Of a DNA stretch of 64,000 nucleotides, positions 18,121-26,663 are shown piece by piece. The DNA lies in assembly GCF_003063435.1 (NCBI RefSeq), contig NZ_NESL01000001.1, positions 744,001 to 808,000 of the forward strand, in the 5' to 3' direction. The notes beneath the pieces were generated by a model. That model was not told where the DNA came from, made no database searches, and saw only the letters and a program-made list of their open reading frames with translations. How positions within the stretch are numbered: position 1 is the first letter of the stretch; each line of letters starts with the position of its first letter. This DNA comes from Limnohabitans sp. 2KL-1 (GTDB lineage Bacteria > Pseudomonadota > Gammaproteobacteria > Burkholderiales > Burkholderiaceae_C). A program made the position numbers and the translations under genes.

Positions 18121-19401
18121 TCAGCGCTCCGTGTCCAGATCAGGGATGCGGTTGAACGCGATGCGCATGGGCGCGGCATCCAGCGCGTGGTGCGCACTGG
18201 CAAAGTACACCGCGTTCTTGCCCTGTTTGCGGTTGAGCGCGTCCATGGCCGACATCAGGCGGGCTCGGTCGCGGTGGACCTCGTGGTTTTGTCTGGTTTG
18301 CCCAGCACGGGCGGAGGGGGCTTCTTCCAGCGCGTCAAACAAATCGGGCGTGTGCTGACTCGCCAGCACCAGGCCGCACAGCTGCACGCCCACCGCCTTG
18401 GGGCCTTGCAATTGGTGCAAGCCGCTGAACCACAACTGGTCCAGCGTGTGCAGCAAAAAGCCCGTGTCCTGTGTCTCGCCCACATGGACATAGCGCTCGC
18501 CCCCCGACTCGCGTTGCCAGCGGTGATCGCAGCGCACAAACACCTGCATGGCCGTGGCATAAAAGCCCTGCTTGCGCAGCCGCATGGCCGCCTTTTGCGT
18601 CAAGCGGTGCAGCACCTCGCGGGCACCTGCGGGGTGGCGCAAATCGGGCGGCAGCACATGCGAATGCCCCAGCGACCGTGCCACCGTGGCGCGTGGCCCG
18701 TACCAAACCCCGCGCAGCCTGTCGTACATGTCGTCGCCTGCCAGACCGCCCCAGGCCGTGTGCAGCAAATCACGCGGCGCGGCATACAGCTGCGCCATGG
18801 TCTCGATGCCGCAGCGCGACAGGCGCTCGCGCATGCGCGGCCCAATGCCTTGCAGGGCCGAGAGCTTGAGGGGAAACAGTCGCACGGGCAACTCATGCAG
18901 CTCGATCACCGTCAGGCCATCGGGCTTGTGCATGTCAGACGCCAGCTTGCCCAAGAGTGTGTTGGGCGCAATGCCAATGGAGGTGCGCATGCACTCGCCC
19001 ACCTCGGCCAGCAGCGCGGCCTTGATCTGCTGGGCCAGCGCCACGGCGCGTTCGCGCTCGCGCCAGCGGCCCGTCAACTCGCATTCCATCTCGTCAATGC
19101 TGACCACCTGCCGCACCTGCGCCAGCCGGTCCACCACGGCCACGGCCTGCTGGTGCACCTCCACATATTTGGCGTGGTCTGCCAGCACCAGCGCAATGCC
19201 CGGGCACATGCGTTTGGCGTCAGACACCCGCGTCCCCGTCTTCACCCCAAAAGCCTTGGCCTCGTAACTGGCTGCAATGCAGCACGACGAATCAGCCATG
19301 ACCGGCACCACCCCCACGGGCCGACCACGCAGGGCCGGATCGAGCTGTTGCTCCACCGAGGCGAAGTAGCTGTTGAAGTCGATGAAGAGAGAGCGGAGCA
19401 T
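18121..19401 (-). CDS. Y-family translesion DNA polymerase
   Basis: Error-prone DNA polymerase of 426 aa. Catalytic acidic residues are Asp8 in LFIDFNSYFASVEQ and Asp103/Glu104 in VVSIDEME. The helix-hairpin-helix-like LQGIGPRMRERL follows, then the little-finger domain. It resembles both DinB and UmuC and cannot be assigned firmly to either. No UmuD, ImuA or DnaE2 gene is adjacent. A perfect LexA box lies 12 bases before the start codon, so it is almost certainly part of the SOS response. Confidence 0.85.
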   Translation of the reverse strand: MLRSLFIDFNSYFASVEQQLDPALRGRPVGVVPVMADSSCCIAASYEAKAFGVKTGTRVSDAKRMCPGIALVLADHAKYVEVHQQAVAVVDRLAQVRQVVSIDEMECELTGRWRERERAVALAQQIKAALLAEVGECMRTSIGIAPNTLLGKLASDMHKPDGLTVIELHELPVRLFPLKLSALQGIGPRMRERLSRCGIETMAQLYAAPRDLLHTAWGGLAGDDMYDRLRGVWYGPRATVARSLGHSHVLPPDLRHPAGAREVLHRLTQKAAMRLRKQGFYATAMQVFVRCDHRWQRESGGERYVHVGETQDTGFLLHTLDQLWFSGLHQLQGPKAVGVQLCGLVLASQHTPDLFDALEEAPSARAGQTRQNHEVHRDRARLMSAMDALNRKQGKNAVYFASAHHALDAAPMRIAFNRIPDLDTER

Positions 19402-19412
19402 GGTTTAAATAA

Positions 19413-19428
19413 CTGTATTTTTATACAG
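19413..19428 (-). promoter_or_regulatory. LexA (SOS) box of the Y-family polymerase
   Basis: CTGT-N8-ACAG with an AT-rich centre (CTGTATTTTTATACAG), flanked by AA and TA as in the gamma/betaproteobacterial consensus. It is 12 bases upstream of the polymerase start codon and overlaps likely -10 sequences. It could also touch the divergent hydrolase promoter. Confidence 0.9.
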
Positions 19429-19559
19429 TATATTCTTAAGCATGTCTGATGCTTGGCGTTCAGCATCCAGCACGCATTAAAAATGCCCCAATCTCGGAGA
19501 CCCTCAATGGTTTCAATCAACGAGGAGGAGTACCATTTAGCTCAAAAGAAAGGTCGTTC

Positions 19560-20108
19560 ATGCACACCGCAGTTCTGGTCATCGACGTACAACAAGGCCT
19601 GTGCGAAGGCCCCGATGCCGCGCATGACTGCCCCGGCACGATCGCGCGCATCAACGTGGTCACGCATCGGGCACGCGCTGCGGGCGTGCCGGTGTTCTTC
19701 ATTCAGCACGAGTCGAGCGCGGGCTATCTGGCGCATGACAGCCGTGAGTGGCAATTGGCGACAGGCTTGAAGGTGCAGGCCGGTGATCGGCGTATTCGCA
19801 AGACAACGCCTGACGCTTTCTTGCGCACAGACTTGCATGAGGCTTTGCAAACCCTGGGCGTTCAGGACTTGGTGGTTTGCGGCATGCATTCCGAGTTTTG
19901 CGTGGACACCACCATACGCAAGGCCCTGGCGCTGGGTTACCCGGTGGTGCTGGTGTCTGATGCACACACTTCGGCAGGCAATGCAGCCATCGGCCCGCAG
20001 CAAGTCATTGCGCACCACAACGTCACGCTGACCAACATCTCCAGCTTTGGCCCCAAGGTCACAGCCGTTGAGCACAACCAGGTTCGCTTTTGGGGTGACC
20101 GACGATGA
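19560..20108 (+). CDS. Isochorismatase-family cysteine hydrolase
   Basis: About 182 aa. The catalytic triad of the family can be assigned: Asp in AVLVIDVQQG, Lys in RIRKTTPDAF and Cys in CGMHSEFCVDTT, with a preceding cis-peptide-like GM. Members hydrolyse isochorismate, nicotinamide or other amides, and nothing here fixes the substrate. The frame is open to 19449, but the ATG at 19560 begins at the conserved core and has AAAGG nearby. It is divergent from the SOS-controlled polymerase. Confidence 0.82.
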   Translation: MHTAVLVIDVQQGLCEGPDAAHDCPGTIARINVVTHRARAAGVPVFFIQHESSAGYLAHDSREWQLATGLKVQAGDRRIRKTTPDAFLRTDLHEALQTLGVQDLVVCGMHSEFCVDTTIRKALALGYPVVLVSDAHTSAGNAAIGPQQVIAHHNVTLTNISSFGPKVTAVEHNQVRFWGDRR

Positions 20109-20198
20109 AAACGGGAAGACCCGAAGAGATGAGGTCAGCCAGCGTTGTGCCCAAATCGGTGCGGCCCATGGCCTGAGAGGGAAGCGGGGATAAAAGTC

Positions 20199-20642
20199 AT
20201 GCGCAACATACTTTTGGCGCTCATTCGTGGTTACCAGCGCTTCATTTCGCCACACAAGGGGTTTGTGTGCGCTTACCGCGTGTGCACGGGCAAAGCGAGT
20301 TGTTCGGCCTTGGGTTACCGCGTGGTGCGTCGGTTTGGTGTGTGGCGGGGCCTGGGCTTGATCCGACAGCGCACTCATCTTTGTGGTGTGGTGCATCGCC
20401 ACCATGCGCAGCGAGTGCACCCCCGTTTGCACACCCAAGTGGGTGTCTGTGACGTCGGTTGCGATATTCCGATGGAGGGGGCTTGTCTTTGGCCGGATGC
20501 CCATGACCGATTCCCGTGTTCCATGCCCTCTGTGAAAAACTGTCCCTGCAGCATTTTTGATTTATTCAGTTGCGATGGCTTCCATCACAAGGACAAAAAG
20601 CCTGACCCCAAGAACAGCCAGCCATCCTCCGCCAAATCATGA
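20199..20642 (+). CDS. yidD: YidD-like membrane protein insertion efficiency factor with Cys-rich tail
   Basis: Residues 1-65 match YidD (LIRGYQRFISPHKG, a Cys-containing ASCSALGYRVVRRFG stretch, WRGLGLIRQR). YidD is a small amphipathic inner-membrane-associated protein near the YidC insertase. Normal YidD is about 75-90 aa. This one is 147 aa, lacks the RCHP-type end, and carries an extension with eight cysteines (GVCDVGCD, GACLW, NCPCSIF, SC) and a Lys-rich end. It is not in the usual rpmH-rnpA-yidD-yidC locus. The tail could bind metal or be disulfide bonded (inference). Confidence 0.65.
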   Translation: MRNILLALIRGYQRFISPHKGFVCAYRVCTGKASCSALGYRVVRRFGVWRGLGLIRQRTHLCGVVHRHHAQRVHPRLHTQVGVCDVGCDIPMEGACLWPDAHDRFPCSMPSVKNCPCSIFDLFSCDGFHHKDKKPDPKNSQPSSAKS

Positions 20643-20753
20643 GGCCTAGTCTGAGAAGGCCAGCTGGCACGCTTGACTGCATCGTCACAAGCAAGCCGTT
20701 ACGATAGCCTGAACCCATTCAAGCCAGCACCGCTGGCCGCTCAGGAGTTGCAG

Positions 20754-21152
20754 ATGACGACACAAGGTTTCGCAGTCACCCACGCCAAGAACGCGCAGTT
20801 CGAAAAAGGGCTGCGCTCGTTTTTTGAATACCGCGATTTGGGCATGAACGCGGCGACGGGCGGGCGCGTCACGGCCAGCGTGATCCGTGCTGCCGAGGGG
20901 GGTGCTTTTTCAAGCCAGCCGCATTTTCACAAGACGCAGTTTCAGCTGGTTTATGTGCTCAAGGGCTGGATCGAGTTCGAGTACGAAGGCCAAGGCTTGG
21001 TGCGGCTGGAGGCAGGTTCGTGCGTGCACCAGCCGCCTGAAATCCGCCACCGCGAACTGGGGCACAGCCACGATCTGGAGTTGCTGGAGGTGGTGCTGCC
21101 AGCTGACTTCGAGACCGTGACGGTGGACGACGTGAACCCGAAAGAGGCTTGA
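20754..21152 (+). CDS. Cupin-domain protein
   Basis: About 132 aa single cupin fold. The metal-binding region is HFHKTQFQLVYVLKGWIEFEYEG, and the second motif is HQPPEIRHRELGHSHDLELLEV. No catalytic family can be named. The ATG at 20754 is chosen because AGGAG lies 8 bases upstream; an in-frame ATG at 20673 would add 27 residues. The SbmA-like gene begins four bases after its stop. Confidence 0.75.
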   Translation: MTTQGFAVTHAKNAQFEKGLRSFFEYRDLGMNAATGGRVTASVIRAAEGGAFSSQPHFHKTQFQLVYVLKGWIEFEYEGQGLVRLEAGSCVHQPPEIRHRELGHSHDLELLEVVLPADFETVTVDDVNPKEA

Positions 21153-21156
21153 GCCG

Positions 21157-22113
21157 ATGTTTCGCAGTTTCTTTCTCTCACGCCGTTGGGCCTTGTGGGC
21201 CTGGGGCGGTTTGCTGGTGTTGGTGGCGCTGGTGTTCATCACGGTGCAGCAGACCGTGAAGCTCAACACTTGGTATGGCGAGTTTTACGACCTGCTGCAA
21301 AAGCCCGAGCAGGCGGGCGGGTTGGACAAGTTCTGGGGTTTCATGCTGCAGTTTGCGTGGATCGCTTTCCCCTACATGCTGCTGCGCAGCCTGGAGACGT
21401 ATCTGGCCTCGCACTACGCCTTTCGCTGGCGTCAGGCCATGACCGAGGTGTACCTGCCGCGCTGGCAGCGCACCGACGCGACGGTCGAGGGCGCTTCGCA
21501 GCGCATTCAGGAAGACTGCATGCGCTTTGCCCGCCAGACCGAAAACCTGGGGCTGGGTCTGGTGCGTGCGCTGCTCACACTGGCTTCGTTCATTCCGATT
21601 TTGTGGGCGCTGTCCAAAGGCATGGCGATTGCGTGGTTGCAGTTCGAGGGTTCGCTGTTTTGGGTGGCGTTGGTCACGGCGGTGGGCGGCACGGTGCTGT
21701 CGTGGTTTGTGGGCATTCGCCTGCCGGGGCTGGAGTACAACAACCAGAAGACCGAGGCTGCCCTGCGCAAGGATCTTGTGTACGCCGAAGACGACCGCAG
21801 CCGCATGGATTTACCCACGGTGATGGGCCTGTTTACCGGCGTGCGGTTGAACAACTTTCGCTTGTTCAACCACTACGCCTACTTTCACCTGTGGAGCAAT
21901 TTCTACAGCCAGTCGATGGTGATTTTTCCCTACCTGCTGATGGGGCCGTCGCTCTTCACCGGGCTGATCACGCTGGGCGTGATCCAGCAGGTCAGCAATG
22001 CGTTTGGCAAAGTCAACGAGGCTTTTTCTTACCTGATCGAGCGCTGGACCGACATCACCGAACTGCGCTCGATTCACAAGCGCCTGACCGAGTTTGAAAA
22101 ATCGCTGGCCTGA
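21157..22113 (+). CDS. SbmA/BacA-like peptide transporter
   Basis: Inner-membrane protein of 318 aa with about six to seven hydrophobic segments and the SbmA/BacA signatures TWYGEFYDLLQ, LPRWQRTD, RIQEDCMRFARQTENLG and PGLEYNNQKTEAALRKDL. E. coli SbmA is about 406 aa, and this homologue is shorter at the N-terminus. The family imports peptides and peptide antibiotics by proton motive force and lacks the ATPase domain. It probably shares a transcript with the upstream cupin and the downstream SRPBCC gene. Confidence 0.85.
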   Translation: MFRSFFLSRRWALWAWGGLLVLVALVFITVQQTVKLNTWYGEFYDLLQKPEQAGGLDKFWGFMLQFAWIAFPYMLLRSLETYLASHYAFRWRQAMTEVYLPRWQRTDATVEGASQRIQEDCMRFARQTENLGLGLVRALLTLASFIPILWALSKGMAIAWLQFEGSLFWVALVTAVGGTVLSWFVGIRLPGLEYNNQKTEAALRKDLVYAEDDRSRMDLPTVMGLFTGVRLNNFRLFNHYAYFHLWSNFYSQSMVIFPYLLMGPSLFTGLITLGVIQQVSNAFGKVNEAFSYLIERWTDITELRSIHKRLTEFEKSLA

Positions 22114-22144
22114 GGGCCACCATGAATTTTTAAAGGAGCCATTC

Positions 22145-22588
22145 ATGCCACATACAGTCAAATTCCAGCGCGTTTTCCGTGCACCTGCCGAGCGTGTTTT
22201 TCGGGCCTTCATCGACCCGGACGCCATGTGCAAGTGGTTGCCACCGCACGGCTTTACCGGTCGCGTGCATGAGATGGACGCCCGGGTCGGTGGGCGTTAC
22301 CGCATGTCGTTCACCCACCTTGGCAACGGGCAGTCACACAGTTTTGGCGGCACGTTTCTGGAATGGGTGCCGGGTGAACGTCTGAGCCACACCGACAGTT
22401 TTGACGATGCCAACTTGCCAGGAGAGATGGTGACCACCATCACCTTCAAGACCGTGTCGGTGGGCACCGAAGTGAACATCGAGCAAACGGGTATTCCCGA
22501 TCCGATTCCGCCAGAGGCTTGCTGCCTGGGGTGGCAGGAGTCGCTGCAATTGCTGACCTTGTTGGTGGAGGCCGACATTCCAACTTGA
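22145..22588 (+). CDS. SRPBCC (AHSA1/START-like) family protein
   Basis: 147 aa. FQRVFRAPAERVFRAFIDPDAMCKWLPPHGF at the start and WQESLQLLTLLVEADI at the end match activator-of-Hsp90-ATPase-homologue-1-like proteins, a hydrophobic ligand-binding fold without enzyme motifs. An AAGGAG site lies 7 bases before the ATG at 22145. A terminator follows its stop. Confidence 0.82.
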   Translation: MPHTVKFQRVFRAPAERVFRAFIDPDAMCKWLPPHGFTGRVHEMDARVGGRYRMSFTHLGNGQSHSFGGTFLEWVPGERLSHTDSFDDANLPGEMVTTITFKTVSVGTEVNIEQTGIPDPIPPEACCLGWQESLQLLTLLVEADIPT

Positions 22589-22612
22589 AGCTGGCTCAGC
22601 CGGTCAAGGTGT

Positions 22613-22639
22613 CCGCCCAGGGACATTGGGCGGTATTTT
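22613..22639 (+). terminator. Intrinsic terminator
   Basis: CCGCCCA / TGGGCGG stem with a 7-base loop followed by TATTTT. It closes the cupin-SbmA-SRPBCC unit. Confidence 0.65.
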
Positions 22640-22816
22640 CTGAGGGCCCGACCGAACCTACATCACAGCTGGCGGTCGATCGGCAAGTGCGGGGCGGTGT
22701 TTGACAAGGACGTTGGCTGCGTGAACGTGATGGGGCTGATTTGATGTCTTTGGTTTTCATTTTTGACCTGCATGGGTACACTTGAAGTCCGTTTCAACCT
22801 TCATGGCAATTCCCTC

Positions 22817-23569
22817 ATGCAATCTGCTTTACGCATTCTTCTGTGCACGCCCATTGTTCATGGTTTGCAGCATGCCGTGCTCGGCGGTGTCCTGGGTCTG
22901 GCATTCACCGGGCCAGTGGTGGCACAAACCGATTGGCGTCCGGTTCAGGTGGCGAGGCCGATCACCGCGCCCTCGGAGACATCCATCCAGCCACCCGATG
23001 TCACTGCGGCCTCTGAACCCGCTGCGCCACAGCCCAAGCCGCAGGCCGTGGCTGAGGGCTGGTTGCAAATGTTCGGGGTGCGCCTGAGCACGGCCACGCG
23101 GGATGAGATGCGGCAGGCCATTCGCAAGCAAGGTTTGCCGGTCCTGCGTGAGGACGACGGGATCAGCGAGGATGTTTACGATGCCTTCAATTTGATGCCT
23201 GGCTTGCAGCAGTTGAAGTTCAGCTACACCCGGGAAGGGCAAAAGCTGGCCAGGGTGGACTATGCGTTCATGACTTTTTCAGACAACGCCCATGTGGAGG
23301 ATGTGAAGATACGCATTGAGGGCCGTTTTGGACGCCCACTGCGTGTCACGGGGCGCGAAGAAAGTGGTCCCTACCATGTGATCTGGCGTTTGCCTGACCA
23401 GATGGAGATTTTTCTGGGACGTGAATGGCCCCAAAGAACCACTTACCTCAAGGTCTTCAATGTGCCTGTTTTGGGCCAAGCGGCGGCGGATTCAGAGCGT
23501 GAGGCCTTGGAGTCTCGGCAGGCCAGAATTCAAAACAACCATGCCTTGCCCATTTGGGTCAAAAATTGA
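22817..23569 (+). CDS. Exported protein of unknown function
   Basis: About 250 aa, not recognised. A signal peptide is likely, with a hydrophobic N-terminus and cleavage near GPVVAQT. A Pro/Ala-rich spacer follows to about residue 75. The folded part contains WLQMFGVRLSTATRDEMRQAI and DVYDAFNLMPGLQQLKFSY, probably a periplasmic domain that includes beta structure. In-frame starts exist at 22763 and later; the ATG at 22817 gives the best signal peptide. It stands alone, convergent with the SulP gene. Confidence 0.6.
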   Translation: MQSALRILLCTPIVHGLQHAVLGGVLGLAFTGPVVAQTDWRPVQVARPITAPSETSIQPPDVTAASEPAAPQPKPQAVAEGWLQMFGVRLSTATRDEMRQAIRKQGLPVLREDDGISEDVYDAFNLMPGLQQLKFSYTREGQKLARVDYAFMTFSDNAHVEDVKIRIEGRFGRPLRVTGREESGPYHVIWRLPDQMEIFLGREWPQRTTYLKVFNVPVLGQAAADSEREALESRQARIQNNHALPIWVKN

Positions 23570-23615
23570 ACGCGTGTGGGGCCTCAGCGCTGTTCGGGCC
23601 AGGTTTGTACACGCC

Positions 23616-25301
23616 TCAGATGGCGGCGGCTGCAATGTCGTTGGGCGGTGGCACCAGTTGCGGCAGTGCCTGGAGGGTTTCTGCATCGGTGCGGTACATC
23701 TTGAGGTACGGCCCATCCGTCAGCTCACCTGCACGCCGCAAGGCGGTTTCCACCGGCAGCTTGATGCCGCTGATGTGCAAGGTGATGCCCCGGCTGGCCA
23801 GTTGGCGGTGCAGCTGACCGAAGGTCTCCACGCCAGTGGCGTCCACCCGGTTGATGGGTTGTGCAAACAGGCAGACATGACGTACCTCGGGATGTCCGGC
23901 CAAGTGTTCGGCGATGGCGCGGTCAAAGTCGCTGGCAGCGGCAAAATCCAACTCGGCGTCCATGCGCAGCGCATAGAGCTGGGGTGCTAGCGGGGGCAGT
24001 TTCCAAAGGTGCCGATCGCGCAGGCTGCCGTCGGGGTGCAGGCCCACTTCGATGATGCGCGGGTGCAACCGCGTATGCAAAAAGTGGCTCAGGCCCACCA
24101 GCACGCCGGTCATCACGCCCCAATAAATGCGCGGGGCGGTGGCCAATGTGATGGCAAAGGTCACACCGGCCGTGAATGTTTCCACACGGTCAATGCGCCA
24201 GAGTTTCAGAAATTGCCGGGGCTGGAACAAGTTGAGCACGGCCACGATGACGGCGGCCGCCATGACCGAGCGCGGCACGAACTGCAGCGCAGGCATGAGG
24301 ATCAGCAAGGCCAGCAGCACAAAGCCGACGGACGCTACCACCGCCCAGCCTGAGCGCGCCCCTGCGTACAGCATGAGCGCCGAGCGCGAAAACGAGGTGC
24401 TGGTTGGGAAGCTGCCGGAGAACGCCGAGGCCAGTTTGGCCAGGCCTTGGCTGAAGAGTTCGGTGCTGTCGTCCCAGCGTTTGCCGTCGCGCTGGCACTC
24501 AATGCGGGCGCTGGAGGCGGTCTCCAGAAAGCTCACCAACGCAATCACCATGGCGGGCACCCACAGCTGGTTGAGCATCTCCAGGCCCGGCCAGTGCGGC
24601 CAGTAAAAGCCAGGCAATCCCGAGGGCAACAGACCCACAATGGCGCCGTGCTCGGCATAACCCGTGACATAACCCAGCGCCGAGGCTACCCCCATCACCA
24701 GCATGATGCCCGGCCAGCGGGGCTTGTATTTGCGCAGCAAGAGCAGCACGGTCAGGCTGCCCAGCCCAAACAGGGCAGGCCAGCCTGTGAGCCAGTCGGA
24801 CCAGGTGCTCACGTCCCAACTCCAGGCTTTGACGCCCAGCAAGGCAGGCACTTGCGAGGCCATGATCAACAAGGATGCGGCTTGTGTGAAGCCCATCATC
24901 ACCGGGGCGCTGACCAGGTTGATGAGCCAGCCGTAATGGCCCAGACCCAGCAGCAGCTGGATGCCTCCCGACAGCAGCGACAGCCACACAGCCAGCGAAA
25001 CCCATTCGGCAGAGCCCGGCTCGGCCATGCCCGTGAGAGAGGCACCGATCAACACACAGGTGAGCGCTGCGGGACCCACCGACAAGCGGTTGGCGCTGCC
25101 AAACAGCACGGCCAGCAGGGCCGGGATCAGGCAGGCATAAAGCCCAGTGACCAGGGGCATGCCGGCCAGGCCGGCATAGGCCACGGCTTGCGGCACCATC
25201 ACCAAGGCCACCGTCAAGCCGGCCAGCACCTCGGTGCGGGCCAGCGATGCGGTCAGGCGGGGCCAGTCTCGGAAGGTGAGGAATTTTTTTATATAAGCCA
25301 T
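23616..25301 (-). CDS. SulP-family anion transporter with STAS domain
   Basis: 561 aa. The N-terminal two-thirds hold 10-12 membrane segments with the sulfate transporter signature (PQAVAYAGLAGMPLVTGLYA) near residue 37. Residues from about 440 to the end form a cytoplasmic STAS domain (VRHVCLFAQPINRVDATGVE). The family carries sulfate, bicarbonate or dicarboxylates. It is next to a sulfatase gene in the same orientation, 24 bases away, so sulfate is an attractive substrate but not proven. Confidence 0.88.
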   Translation of the reverse strand: MAYIKKFLTFRDWPRLTASLARTEVLAGLTVALVMVPQAVAYAGLAGMPLVTGLYACLIPALLAVLFGSANRLSVGPAALTCVLIGASLTGMAEPGSAEWVSLAVWLSLLSGGIQLLLGLGHYGWLINLVSAPVMMGFTQAASLLIMASQVPALLGVKAWSWDVSTWSDWLTGWPALFGLGSLTVLLLLRKYKPRWPGIMLVMGVASALGYVTGYAEHGAIVGLLPSGLPGFYWPHWPGLEMLNQLWVPAMVIALVSFLETASSARIECQRDGKRWDDSTELFSQGLAKLASAFSGSFPTSTSFSRSALMLYAGARSGWAVVASVGFVLLALLILMPALQFVPRSVMAAAVIVAVLNLFQPRQFLKLWRIDRVETFTAGVTFAITLATAPRIYWGVMTGVLVGLSHFLHTRLHPRIIEVGLHPDGSLRDRHLWKLPPLAPQLYALRMDAELDFAAASDFDRAIAEHLAGHPEVRHVCLFAQPINRVDATGVETFGQLHRQLASRGITLHISGIKLPVETALRRAGELTDGPYLKMYRTDAETLQALPQLVPPPNDIAAAAI

Positions 25302-25324
25302 GCCCGATCTTAGCTGCGATGGCT

Positions 25325-26659
25325 TCAGCGTTGTGGCATGTCTTTGACAGAGTAGCCCAGGCTGACGGTCGCATCTTCAGGGATGGCAGGGACGGTGGCG
25401 TCCCAGGCCTCCCATGCAGCGCGCATCGCGTCCAAGCGCTCAGGCTCGCGCTTGGCGATGTTGGCGCGCTCGCGCTCGTCGGCCGGGATGTTGAACAAAT
25501 AGTCGTTGCCGTCCACCCGCAGGTATTTGTAGTCGCCCATGCGCAGGGCGCGCTGGCCCCGGTGGTTCATGCGCCAGTAAAGGGGCCGCTCAAATTGGTG
25601 TTGGGCGTTGCGCAGCAGGGGGGCGAGCGACACGCCGTCAAACGGGTGGTCGGCATGAGCCTCTGCACCGGCCAGCTCCACCATCGTGGCCGACCAGTCC
25701 ATGGTCATGCAGTGCTGGGCGGATGTGCCGCCCGGTGCGACGACAGCAGGCCAGTGCGCGATCCACGGCACGCGGATGCCGCCTTCGGTCAGGTCCATCT
25801 TGCCGCCCACCAGCGGCCAGTTGTCGCTGAAACGCTCGCCGCCGTTGTCGCTGGTGAAGACGATCAGGGTGTTGTCGAGCTGGCCGGTTTTTTTGAGCGC
25901 ATCCACCACCCAGCCAATGCCCTCGTCCATGTGGTGGATCATGCGGTGGTAGGTGTGGATGTTGCCGCCGTGCAGGTGGAACAGGTTGTCCTTGACCTCT
26001 TGGGCCAGCGCATGGTCTTCGCGGGTTTCCCAGGGCCAGTGCGGTGCGGTGTAGTGCAGGCTCAAAAAGAATGGCGTGCCTTGCGCGGCGCCAGGCGCCA
26101 TGCGGTTCACAAAGTCCACCGCCTTGTTGGAAAGCAGGTCGGTCAGGTAGCCGTCTTCGTGCTTTTCTTCTTCGTTGGTGTAGAGGTCGTGCGTGCCGTT
26201 GTTGCTGGCGTGGGTGAAGTAGTCCACGCCGCCCGACATGGGACCAAAGAACTCTTCGTAGCCCGACTTGATGGGGCTGAAGTGGGGCGGGTAGCCCAGG
26301 TGCCATTTGCCGATCAGGGCAGTGCGGTAGCCGCTGGCTTTGAGCAGGGACGGCAGCGTGGGGTGCTCGGGCGGCAGGCCCAGAACAGCGCTGCCTTTGC
26401 TTTTGCTGTTGATCGGTTCGTCGGCGCCGCCGCGCAGGCGGTACTGGTAGCGGGCGGTCATCAGCGCAAAGCGGGTGGGCGAGCACACGGGCGAGTTGGA
26501 ATAGCCCTGCGTGAACTTGAGGCCGGCTGCGGCCAGTTGGTCGAGCACGGGCGAGACCTTGCCGAACTTTGCGTCGCGGCCACCGTAGCAGCCGAGGTCG
26601 GCAAAACCGAGGTCGTCGGCCACGATGAAGATGATGTTGGGGCGTAGGTTGTTGGTCAT
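25325..26659 (-). CDS. Sulfatase (arylsulfatase type)
   Basis: 444 aa type I sulfatase. The metal-binding NIIFIVADDLG is at residues 8-18. The CSPTR motif at Cys59 is the formylglycine site of the Cys-type class (VCSPTRFALMTARY), and later motifs GKWHLGY and FTSDNGG complete the active site. No signal peptide is seen, so a cytoplasmic enzyme is suggested. No formylglycine-generating enzyme is in the window. Its ATG is only four bases after the stop of the upstream Bug gene, so both are on one transcript. Confidence 0.9.
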   Translation of the reverse strand: MTNNLRPNIIFIVADDLGFADLGCYGGRDAKFGKVSPVLDQLAAAGLKFTQGYSNSPVCSPTRFALMTARYQYRLRGGADEPINSKSKGSAVLGLPPEHPTLPSLLKASGYRTALIGKWHLGYPPHFSPIKSGYEEFFGPMSGGVDYFTHASNNGTHDLYTNEEEKHEDGYLTDLLSNKAVDFVNRMAPGAAQGTPFFLSLHYTAPHWPWETREDHALAQEVKDNLFHLHGGNIHTYHRMIHHMDEGIGWVVDALKKTGQLDNTLIVFTSDNGGERFSDNWPLVGGKMDLTEGGIRVPWIAHWPAVVAPGGTSAQHCMTMDWSATMVELAGAEAHADHPFDGVSLAPLLRNAQHQFERPLYWRMNHRGQRALRMGDYKYLRVDGNDYLFNIPADERERANIAKREPERLDAMRAAWEAWDATVPAIPEDATVSLGYSVKDMPQR

Positions 26660-26663
26660 GGGT

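Noticed and set aside
25319..26647. 442-residue plus-strand open frame opposite the sulfatase
   Set aside because: The minus strand carries the full sulfatase signature; this frame is Val/Ala/Gly-rich without motifs.
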